From NCBI GenBank assembly GCA_047611425.1, contig JBLFWJ010000037.1, forward strand, positions 1-21,044: a stretch of DNA of 21,044 bases, given 5' to 3'. Below, one piece after another: positions 14,299 to 21,044 of the stretch (positions are counted from its first letter, which is position 1; every line of letters starts with the position of its first letter). The notes under the pieces were generated by a model. It saw nothing but the letters and a program-made list of their open reading frames with translations. It searched no databases and had not been told where the DNA came from. The stretch is from JBLFWJ01 sp047611425 (GTDB lineage Bacteria; Bacteroidota; Bacteroidia; UBA10329). The position numbers and the translations under genes were made by a program.

Positions 14299-15732
14299 AT
14301 GAAGCAATTAACAGCACTTTTTGTTGCCGCTGTATTAGGTGGCGCAGTATCAATTTTCGGAACTAAAATATTGTTGGAGGATCCAGTGGTCGCTTCGCAT
14401 CAAACGGAAAATGTTCCAGTTCAGCGGGTAAATTATCCTGTTTATTCACCGGAGGCTTCGGTTGATTTTAGGGTGGCTGCGGAGAATTCTGTCAATGCTG
14501 TTGTTCACGTTAAAACCACCTTCAAAAGCAGTCAGCGGGAATTGGGCTACAATCCGTTTCACCAATTCTTCTTTGAAAGAGAACGTGAAATGCCCGAAAG
14601 AATGGGCACTGGATCAGGTGTGATTATTTCGGATGATGGATACATCATGACCAACAATCATGTTATCAATAATGCAAGTCAGGTAGAGGTGACTTTGAAT
14701 GACGGGCGTTCATACACGGCTGAGGTAATCGGAGCTGACCCCAACACGGACTTGGCTTTGCTGAAAGTGAAAGAGGCGGATCTGCCGTTCATTCCATATG
14801 GAAATAGTGAGGAGCTGGCGGTTGGAGAATGGGTTTTGGCGGTCGGTAATCCGTTCAATTTAACCAGCACGGTAACAGCGGGAATTGTCAGCGCCAAAGG
14901 GCGAAACATCAACATTCTTCAAGAAGAATTTGCAGTGGAGTCTTTCATTCAAACTGACGCTGCTGTTAATCCTGGAAACAGTGGAGGTGCTTTGGTCAAC
15001 ACGAGAGGAGAGTTGATCGGAATTAATACGGCCATTGCATCTCAGACTGGCTCTTACAGCGGATATTCTTTTGCTGTTCCGGTGAACATCGCGAGAAAAG
15101 TGATTCAGGACATCCTCGATTTTGGAGAAGTACAACGCGCTTTCATTGGGGTGAGCATCCGGAATATTGATCAAACGATAATGGAGAAAGAGTCACTTTC
15201 CACGACTGAAGGTGCCTTCGTAATGGGACTGTCTGAAGGTGGTGCTGCCGGAGAAGCAGGAATCAAACGAGGAGACGTAATTATCTCAGTAGAAGGAAAA
15301 GAAGTGAGGAATGTGCCTGAATTGCAAGAAAAGGTGAGCAGTTACCGACCAGGAGATGTAATCGATGTGGCTGTTTTGAGAGATGGAAAAGTTCTGAAAA
15401 AGCCAGTTCTCCTGAGAAATAGAAAAGGAAATACGGATCTGATGAAGCGAGATGACAACATGTTGGTTGGACTTGGAGCTGATTTCGAACCGATTGGTCA
15501 ATCAACGATGAGCAGTCTGCGAATTTCTAACGGTCTTAAGGTCACCGATTTGAGCAACGGAAAACTGAAAAATGCGGGCATAAAAGAAGGATTTATCATC
15601 ACCAGAGTTGATCGCAAACCTGTTAGCACAGTTGATGAACTGGCAAAGGTGCTGAACAACACCGGTGATGGCGTGTTAATAGAGGGGGTGTATCCCAATG
15701 GTAGAACGGCTTACTACGGTTTTGGTATGTGA
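14299..15732 (+). CDS. degP: DegP/HtrA-family serine protease
   Basis: From the ATG at 14299 the protein has 477 residues. The first 20 or so residues (KQLTALFVAAVLGGAVSIFG) are hydrophobic and look like a signal peptide or anchor; the upstream ATG at 14251 would add 16 charged residues and is rejected. The trypsin-like domain has a complete triad: His121 in TNNHVINNASQ, Asp151 in NTDLALLKV and Ser228 in NPGNSGGALVN. Two PDZ domains follow (about 280-375 and 390-470). The GxGVIISDDGYIMTNNHV block is typical of HtrA. DegP-type proteases degrade or refold damaged proteins in the periplasm. The assignment to DegP rather than DegQ or DegS is uncertain. Confidence 0.94.
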   Translation: MKQLTALFVAAVLGGAVSIFGTKILLEDPVVASHQTENVPVQRVNYPVYSPEASVDFRVAAENSVNAVVHVKTTFKSSQRELGYNPFHQFFFEREREMPERMGTGSGVIISDDGYIMTNNHVINNASQVEVTLNDGRSYTAEVIGADPNTDLALLKVKEADLPFIPYGNSEELAVGEWVLAVGNPFNLTSTVTAGIVSAKGRNINILQEEFAVESFIQTDAAVNPGNSGGALVNTRGELIGINTAIASQTGSYSGYSFAVPVNIARKVIQDILDFGEVQRAFIGVSIRNIDQTIMEKESLSTTEGAFVMGLSEGGAAGEAGIKRGDVIISVEGKEVRNVPELQEKVSSYRPGDVIDVAVLRDGKVLKKPVLLRNRKGNTDLMKRDDNMLVGLGADFEPIGQSTMSSLRISNGLKVTDLSNGKLKNAGIKEGFIITRVDRKPVSTVDELAKVLNNTGDGVLIEGVYPNGRTAYYGFGM

Positions 15733-15759
15733 TTGAGCACATGTGAAACGAAAACCAAT

Positions 15760-15795
15760 AAGGGAGATGGGTAATTTTTGACTCATCTCCCTTTT
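15760..15795. terminator. Intrinsic terminator between degP and the M64 gene
   Basis: Arms AAGGGAGATG (15760-15769) and CATCTCCCTT (15784-15793) pair perfectly over 10 bp, with a 14-nt loop that can be shortened by a G:U and a G:C pair. A T4 run follows on the plus strand; on the minus strand the stem is followed by TTGGTTTTCG. It should stop degP transcripts and perhaps those of the convergent M64 gene. Confidence 0.8.
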
Positions 15796-15818
15796 CAATT
15801 CCCTCAAGTTGTAGACCT

Positions 15819-18599
15819 CTACTGCACCATCAAACTCTCTGTGTCTCTTACTGCTCCATCCGTAACCAGCAGTACCTCATAATTACCGGTTGGGTACGAT
15901 GATAGATACAGATTTAGAGTTCCCAACCCTAATGGTAGAATATACTGGTCCGAACTTCCTGTTATCGTATTAAAGACAGCCAAATAGGCAGACGAACCGC
16001 CTTGTGTATGATACGACACTGCGGTTTGACCATTTGCCGGATTCGGGCTGATTCCCGTTATCTCGCCAATCTTCACTTTTACCTCAACCTCGCTGTAATC
16101 TTTGTAGCCATCTAATTCGGCAATTACCTCCAACTTGTACTTTTTGGTGATGTTCGCTGTAACGGTCAGGTCTTTACCCGTGTAAATCAAGTTGCCACCC
16201 ATGTCGTACCAGTTGTACGTGGCATCTTCTTGAATATCATCTGCCGATACCGTCACCTGCGCATATTTATCAACTTCTTTGTCATCCCCGGCATCGGCAT
16301 TAAATAGATAACGCTGGTTGCGAAGAACACGATACAACTCACCGCCCATCGGCCCAGAGTCTCCACTTTTCCATTGTGTTACTTGGTAGCTGCACATCAA
16401 GTTGGGTTCAACTTCTTTGGTCAGAAATCCGAAACCGATGTAGAGCGGCACACGCGTGTTGGCCGGAATGGAAATATTACCGATAACCGCATTATCTGCA
16501 GTTGCGATAAACGTGTTTTCATCCTTTCGTTTTAGGCCACTTAGATCTGTGTCTTTTATGGCGGAGCCGATGTCCCAAGCATTGTCATCAAAGACCAGAT
16601 AGATTTCTGCTTCCTTTGACAATGGTTTTCCACTTGGTGTTGGGTTCGCATCGAAATGAAGATCGAACACTCCGTTTGAATTGGTGGGGTTGCCAACCAA
16701 TATCAGGCTGCCCGGAGGGTACTTATTGCCGTTCACGATACCGAAGCCGGCAGAATCAACATCAACAATAACCATGTTGTGCATAACCATATTGTTGTTG
16801 TACCAAACGTAGTCTCCAATAAAGCTGTGCCATGTGCTTGGGTCATTTGCCGTAGAATCAATCATTACTAACAGGCAAACGCCTTGGCTGTCCGAAACGG
16901 CAGCGGTAACTTGAGTAAGATCCCATTCAAACTCAAGCACAATAGAATCTCCGGTAGCAAGGGCCAAGCCAACGGGCAAAGAATCGATGGATCCGCCCAC
17001 TAAGCCATTTGTGCCGTCAAAGTTTTCGGGCCAAGCATTGGCCGTACCGGCAAGTGTGTAGTAAGTGTTTACCTGATGTTGTGGGTCTGAGGTCTTACAA
17101 CCTCGATTGAAAACGCGTGCATAAACGAATACCGAATCTTGACCGAAAGATGGATTCTCATGTTCGGGGCTTCCGTCTAGCTGATTGCGCACCCAAAGGT
17201 CGGGCCCGTGATCGTAAGATAACCAGGGGATTGAAGTGGGAGGCATGGTGTTTCCCTGATCGGAAGGGTTGTCGCGCATCCAAAGGTCGGCCTCGGCTCC
17301 GTTGAATTCAATATTCCATGTAACCGATTGTGTATGTCCGCTGTGGTCGTCTATTCGGATGAATAAGGTTCGGTCTTCCACAATGGCGGTAAGCGTGTTG
17401 GTGCCGATGTTCCATTCGGTGGCATCGCAGTCCAAATTCCAAGTGCCATCGTTGGTGGTAATCGAATCTCCGTTCAGCCACCATTCTACCACCACGGTGT
17501 TGTTGGTGGTCTGTATCAGGTCGATGCTGAAGGTTGTTGTTTCTGAGGCGGTAAGCGTATCGGCATTGGAAGGGGAAAACCCGTACATGGCTGGGGCCAA
17601 TTGGTGAATACGTTCTATAATGGCTTCGCGGCAAACAGGACAGAATGCAGAATCGTTATTTTCCATCTTACACTCATGATAAGTTGTCGGTTTAAACCAA
17701 CCTATGATCGAATCGAGGTCGTAGGCCCATTGATTCGTGCCATTGACAAGATTCGCATTCAGATGATCTTGCCGCAAATGAGGATAAACACCCAATGGTA
17801 GGGTAAACATACTGTCCAGCGGAGTGTCATTTTCAATTCCTGGGTACCATAAGCTTGTATCCACCCAATTCTTCCATGGTACGTCTTGCAATATTGCTGT
17901 ATTACTCATGTTCAATGAATCAAAAACGAAGGCTTCGCTTCCTCCTGTCCAATACTCATCCCTCACTTCCGAGAATGAATGCGCAAACTCGTGCAGTGCC
18001 TTGTTTGGCGAAATAAGCCCACCGGCGTCCGTGCACGAAGAAGCAAGCATGTGTGCCCCACTTCCACCGAAATAACTGGAATTCGCCAACATGAAAACTG
18101 GTGTGATCAAGGGATCAAAACCCCAACTGTCCAGCACACCATTCACCTTTGGCCTGCTGCAAGTAAGCGATCTGGCAATGTTTGTATCGATGGCAGCAAC
18201 GTAGCTGCTGTAGGTACTTTCGTAATAAGTAACGGCTGTAGTGTCAAAGTGCTGGGGGCAATCTAAAGTGTCAAGGTCAAGACCGATGCAGGGATTTAGA
18301 ATACTACTACTATCGGACGGAACGAATATCCGGTAGATGTTGAAGTAATCTTGATATTCTGTAAAGGGGGAAGAAGAAAGAAAGCGAAGTCTCAAATCCT
18401 CTGAATGATCTACAAACCGAAATGTGTCGGTTGAAACAAGTAGTGGATCCGCATATCCATCACCAAGGATTACAATGTTGATAGCATTGGGGTCGGGTGG
18501 TGCTCCAAACGCTGGCCAGATAAGGGTCGACTCTCCTATCTGACAAAATGCTGAAAACGACAATGTTAATCCGCAGACAATAATTCCAATTTGTTTCAT
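15819..18599 (-). CDS. M64-type metallopeptidase with T9SS tail
   Basis: From the ATG at 18599 the protein has 926 residues. It has a signal peptide ending FCQ (the ATG at 18629 adds 10 polar residues and is rejected). The N-terminal domain (about 20-330) resembles peptidase M64: INIVILGDGYAD (40-51), FNIYRIFVPSDSS (86-98) and the zinc motif HEFAHSFSEVRDEY (203-216; His203, Glu204, His207). The middle and later parts are beta-rich (VEWWLNGDSITTNDGTWNLD) and include a PKD-like domain (DAGDDKEVDKYAQV). The last 80 residues are a T9SS sorting domain (ISPNPANGQTAVSYHTQGG; GNYEVLLVTDG). It is probably secreted or surface-bound and cuts extracellular protein. M64 members include IgA-cleaving enzymes, but the substrate here is not known. 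The start lies 33 nt from a divergent T9SS cargo gene. Confidence 0.87.
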   Translation of the reverse strand: MKQIGIIVCGLTLSFSAFCQIGESTLIWPAFGAPPDPNAINIVILGDGYADPLLVSTDTFRFVDHSEDLRLRFLSSSPFTEYQDYFNIYRIFVPSDSSSILNPCIGLDLDTLDCPQHFDTTAVTYYESTYSSYVAAIDTNIARSLTCSRPKVNGVLDSWGFDPLITPVFMLANSSYFGGSGAHMLASSCTDAGGLISPNKALHEFAHSFSEVRDEYWTGGSEAFVFDSLNMSNTAILQDVPWKNWVDTSLWYPGIENDTPLDSMFTLPLGVYPHLRQDHLNANLVNGTNQWAYDLDSIIGWFKPTTYHECKMENNDSAFCPVCREAIIERIHQLAPAMYGFSPSNADTLTASETTTFSIDLIQTTNNTVVVEWWLNGDSITTNDGTWNLDCDATEWNIGTNTLTAIVEDRTLFIRIDDHSGHTQSVTWNIEFNGAEADLWMRDNPSDQGNTMPPTSIPWLSYDHGPDLWVRNQLDGSPEHENPSFGQDSVFVYARVFNRGCKTSDPQHQVNTYYTLAGTANAWPENFDGTNGLVGGSIDSLPVGLALATGDSIVLEFEWDLTQVTAAVSDSQGVCLLVMIDSTANDPSTWHSFIGDYVWYNNNMVMHNMVIVDVDSAGFGIVNGNKYPPGSLILVGNPTNSNGVFDLHFDANPTPSGKPLSKEAEIYLVFDDNAWDIGSAIKDTDLSGLKRKDENTFIATADNAVIGNISIPANTRVPLYIGFGFLTKEVEPNLMCSYQVTQWKSGDSGPMGGELYRVLRNQRYLFNADAGDDKEVDKYAQVTVSADDIQEDATYNWYDMGGNLIYTGKDLTVTANITKKYKLEVIAELDGYKDYSEVEVKVKIGEITGISPNPANGQTAVSYHTQGGSSAYLAVFNTITGSSDQYILPLGLGTLNLYLSSYPTGNYEVLLVTDGAVRDTESLMVQ

Positions 18600-18632
18600 G
18601 ATGCTGGTTATTTTTCTTGATCTTAGCAATGT

Positions 18633-20342
18633 ATGAATTATGATAAACTCATATTGTTAGCTTATTGGATGGTTTTAGCCCCATCGGTTGCTTGCATTTA
18701 TGCTAATACGGCTAAGGGACAAATTCCGGAATTGGAGTGGGTCGATCAGCCAACATCGGTAAATGACGTTTCTCTTCAAGATATACATGCTATTACCAGT
18801 ACCGAAATAGTAATTTATGGAACAATGTTCGATAGTGTGACATTCGATTCCGCTCAAGTTGAGGTAACACTTGAATCTTCTTACACTCGAAGTCCATTCA
18901 TCTATCAATTGGACAATACAGGGCAATTTGAATGGGCGAAATTCGTTGATGTTTATCTACCATCCTCATTCGAATCTACAATTGATAATCAAGGGTTCAG
19001 ATACATGGCTGGTCTAGTGAATTTGGCCAAAGAATGGGATATAGACCCAAGCGAAAATGAGTTATTGATCAGCTTATACAGCGATGCCTTGATTCTTAAG
19101 TTTTCGCAAACGGGTGATTTTATTTGGGCTCGGATTATTGGGGATGGAACTTTTTTCCATCAGGAGCCATTCGGCCTTGAGGTTGATGGCTTTGGAAATG
19201 TATATACCTGCGGCTTCTTTTCAGGAACGGCAGATTTCGATCCTGGGCCGGATACGCTGTTTTTGGATCCAGCTAATGGCAGTTCCTTCATACATAAAAT
19301 GGACTCTGAAGGAAACTTTCTTTGGGCAAAGCAGGTTGCAACAGCTTATCCAGAATCACGGGCGCAAGATCTGGCCTTGGATGACGAGGCAAATATTTAT
19401 GTGACGGGACGGTTTAGAGACACCGTGGACTTTGACCCCGGCCCCGACACCTCTATGCTTTCTTCTGCTGGGGATTGGGATGCTTTTATTTTGAAGTTGA
19501 ATACGGATGGAACATATCAGTGGGCCAATAGGTTCGGTGGTCCGGATCTGGATTGGGGGCTCCATATTGAGGCGAGATCAGATGGGACAATTATTGCTGC
19601 AGGTACTTTCAATGGCATGGCATTCTTGTCTCCAAGTTCTGATACGGTAGAACTACAAAGCGTTTCTGGAGGGGATATTTATCTTTTGAAAATAGATGCG
19701 GATGGAGATGTTTTACAGTTTGGATCGATAGGTGGCTCCCAATCAGATTACATCACAGAAATGTCCCTCGATCCTTTTGGCAATTTATATTTCTCATCTG
19801 CGCATACTGGAACAGCCGATCTTGATCCTGGCCCTGGTGTAACCCTTCGAACTGGAAAACAACTGACCAAACTTGATCCTGATTTGAACCTAATTTGGAC
19901 GGTACCAATGACGCTTGCATCGGGTATTGCCGTAGACTCTGCCCAGAACGTTCACGTCTGTGGTTCGTTCACTGGTAGCGTTGACCTTAACCCTTCGCCA
20001 ACAGAAGATTCCATTTTCGTTAGCAATGGAAACTCAGCCGTATTCGTCCTCAAACTCAACCAAGACAGTCTGCTTACAAGTTCTGTTAGACAAACGGAAA
20101 CTATTAGTGGTCTTGAAGTTTCTGTTTATCCAAATCCATCAACAAAGAAGTTCAACGTAGATGTTCCAGAAATGACCGGGTCTATAAATTATTCCGTTTC
20201 CGATCTCACTGGGCGTTTGATTGAATCTGGTGTCAGTCAAAGTTCGAGATTTCAGATTGAGTTGGTGGCCAAGCCAGGGGTTTACCTGTTAACGCTGTAT
20301 TCAGATGATGATTGGGCAGTCGTTAGACTAGTGAGGGAGTAG
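18633..20342 (+). CDS. SBBP-like repeat protein with T9SS tail
   Basis: The 569-residue protein has a signal-peptide-like start (about residues 5-30, LILLAYWMVLAPSVACIYA). About six to eight beta-repeats of about 45-70 residues follow. Each gives a SBBP/beta-propeller pattern such as GNFLWAKQV, LDDEANIYVTGRF, then a DFDPGPDT loop: ADFDPGPDTLFL, VDFDPGPDTSML, ADLDPGPGVTL and VDLNPSPTED. The acidic DPGPD loops may bind calcium, which is inference. Residues about 498-569 are a T9SS sorting domain (VYPNPSTKKFNVDV, SDLTGRLIESG, GVYLLTLYSDD). It is likely a secreted or surface protein; there is no catalytic motif. Its ATG lies 33 nt from the divergent M64 gene, and a TATTTTTC (one mismatch from TAnnTTTG) at 18609-18616 could be its -7 element. 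The start is not certain. Confidence 0.82.
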   Translation: MNYDKLILLAYWMVLAPSVACIYANTAKGQIPELEWVDQPTSVNDVSLQDIHAITSTEIVIYGTMFDSVTFDSAQVEVTLESSYTRSPFIYQLDNTGQFEWAKFVDVYLPSSFESTIDNQGFRYMAGLVNLAKEWDIDPSENELLISLYSDALILKFSQTGDFIWARIIGDGTFFHQEPFGLEVDGFGNVYTCGFFSGTADFDPGPDTLFLDPANGSSFIHKMDSEGNFLWAKQVATAYPESRAQDLALDDEANIYVTGRFRDTVDFDPGPDTSMLSSAGDWDAFILKLNTDGTYQWANRFGGPDLDWGLHIEARSDGTIIAAGTFNGMAFLSPSSDTVELQSVSGGDIYLLKIDADGDVLQFGSIGGSQSDYITEMSLDPFGNLYFSSAHTGTADLDPGPGVTLRTGKQLTKLDPDLNLIWTVPMTLASGIAVDSAQNVHVCGSFTGSVDLNPSPTEDSIFVSNGNSAVFVLKLNQDSLLTSSVRQTETISGLEVSVYPNPSTKKFNVDVPEMTGSINYSVSDLTGRLIESGVSQSSRFQIELVAKPGVYLLTLYSDDDWAVVRLVRE

Positions 20343-20386
20343 AGAAATGCTCTAAATGGTGCGGATTTTTCAATCCATATTATTTC

Positions 20387-20417
20387 TTGATAAAATGTAC
20401 TATAATGGCTAATTTCG
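20387..20417 (+). promoter_or_regulatory. Putative rpoD promoter
   Basis: TTG (20387-20389) lies 20 nt before TAATTTCG (20410-20417), one mismatch from TAnnTTTG. The spacing is right for a Bacteroidota -33/-7 promoter. The predicted start is near 20424, which gives a leader of about 58 nt. An 8-nt inverted repeat, GCGGATTT (20361-20368) and AAATCCGC (20439-20446), flanks it. Confidence 0.5.
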
Positions 20418-20481
20418 CGCTCTATTTTTCGGGCAGTGAAATCCGCCCCCTGAAACCCTAAAAAAGACACGCGATATGGCA

Positions 20482-21044
20482 ATGAGGCAACTGAAGATTA
20501 CCAAGTCTATCACTAACCGTGAAAGTGCTTCGCTAGACAAGTACTTGCAGGAGATAGGCAAGGAGGATCTGATTACCGCGGAGATGGAAGTTTTGCTCGC
20601 GCAAAGAATTAAGCAAGGAGATCAAGTTGCATTGGAGAAATTGACGAAAGCGAATCTTCGTTTCGTGGTTTCTGTTTCTAAGCAATACCAGAATCAAGGG
20701 TTGAGTCTTCCTGACCTTATCAACGAAGGAAACCTTGGATTGATCAAGGCAGCACAACGATTTGACGAAACAAGAGGTTTCAAATTCATTTCGTACGCAG
20801 TATGGTGGATTCGTCAGTCTATTCTTCAGGCATTGGCCGAGCAATCAAGAATTGTTCGTCTGCCTTTGAATCAGGTTGGATCATTGAACAAAATCAATAA
20901 GGCGTTTTCTGCATTAGAGCAGAAGTTTGAGCGTGAGCCGTCTGCTGAAGAATTAGCAGAAGTGCTTGATATTCCAGAGACAAAAGTGGCTGATACCATG
21001 CGCGTTGCAGGTCGTCACGTATCTATGGATGCACCTTTTGTACA
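20482..21044 (+). CDS. rpoD: RNA polymerase primary sigma factor RpoD (5' part)
   Basis: The gene runs off the window; 187 residues are visible from the ATG at 20482. It begins MRQLKITKSITNRESASLDK, the usual start of the Bacteroidota housekeeping sigma, so I prefer this to the in-frame ATG at 20476, which only adds MA. Region 1.2 (LDKYLQEIGKEDLIT) and region 2 (ANLRFVVSVSKQYQNQGLSLPDLI, then GFKFISYAVWWIRQSILQALAEQ) are complete. Region 3 begins (IVRLPLNQVGSLNKINKAF; PSAEELAEVLDIPETKVAD) and the window ends at SMDAPFV. The long acidic region 1.1 of the proteobacterial sigma70 is missing, as is normal in this phylum. Region 4 lies outside. Confidence 0.96.
   Translation, partial: MRQLKITKSITNRESASLDKYLQEIGKEDLITAEMEVLLAQRIKQGDQVALEKLTKANLRFVVSVSKQYQNQGLSLPDLINEGNLGLIKAAQRFDETRGFKFISYAVWWIRQSILQALAEQSRIVRLPLNQVGSLNKINKAFSALEQKFEREPSAEELAEVLDIPETKVADTMRVAGRHVSMDAPFV

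Noticed and set aside
17269..17607. Open frame of 112 codons on the plus strand, and similar neighbours
   Set aside because: These are shadows of the M64-type gene; that frame alone has a signal peptide, zinc motif and T9SS tail.
1..21044. Defence island, prophage, transposase, CRISPR array or tRNA genes
   Set aside because: Both strands were read for these; no matching proteins, repeat-spacer arrays or tRNA folds were seen.

Overview
The window looks like core chromosome of a Bacteroidota bacterium, most likely a marine member of Flavobacteriales. The grounds are three proteins with a signal peptide plus a C-terminal type IX secretion (T9SS) sorting domain, a primary sigma factor beginning MRQLKITKSITNRESAS, several promoter-like TAnnTTTG elements, few Shine-Dalgarno sites, and families typical of the phylum (DUF4920, DUF2027-Smr, SiaB-like DUF6272, YwqK repeats). 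This assignment is inferred from protein families, not from a phylogeny.

Layout. 1-1653 (+): the 3' end of clpS, then nfeD and floA, a tight membrane-microdomain cluster closed by a strong two-way terminator. 1729-4318: a His-rich DUF4920 lipoprotein (-), a NhaC-type Na+/H+ antiporter (+) and an orphan SiaB-like histidine-kinase-fold protein (-). 4399-6258 (-): a secreted PhoD-type phosphatase with a T9SS tail. About 6363-6745 (-): rnpB, the RNase P RNA, with a repeat-derived P12 hairpin and a related palindromic element just upstream. 6842-8742 (-): a DUF2279 protein and a DUF2027-Smr protein that overlap by 1 nt. 8880-9529 (+): a small zinc-ribbon membrane protein and a small multi-pass membrane protein with an ATGA overlap. 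9563-10249 (-): an exported YwqK/MORN-like repeat protein. 10377-14188 (-): dapF, an unrecognised protein, mltG and a phosphohexomutase, a cell-wall-flavoured cluster. 14299-15732 (+): a DegP/HtrA protease. 15819-18599 (-) and 18633-20342 (+): a divergent pair of T9SS cargo proteins, one an M64-type metallopeptidase and the other a DPGPD-repeat protein. 20482-end (+): the first part of rpoD.

Functional picture. Most genes are housekeeping: proteolysis (ClpS, DegP), envelope (NfeD/FloA, MltG, DapF), tRNA processing (rnpB) and transcription (RpoD). Added to these are ion homeostasis and T9SS-exported enzymes suited to scavenging phosphate and protein. I do not see a defence island, prophage, transposon, CRISPR array or biosynthetic cluster. 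The least ordinary signal is the repeat family (TTCG-N4-GCTC-N-G-N-ATGACT) that sits inside the RNase P RNA and again at its promoter.
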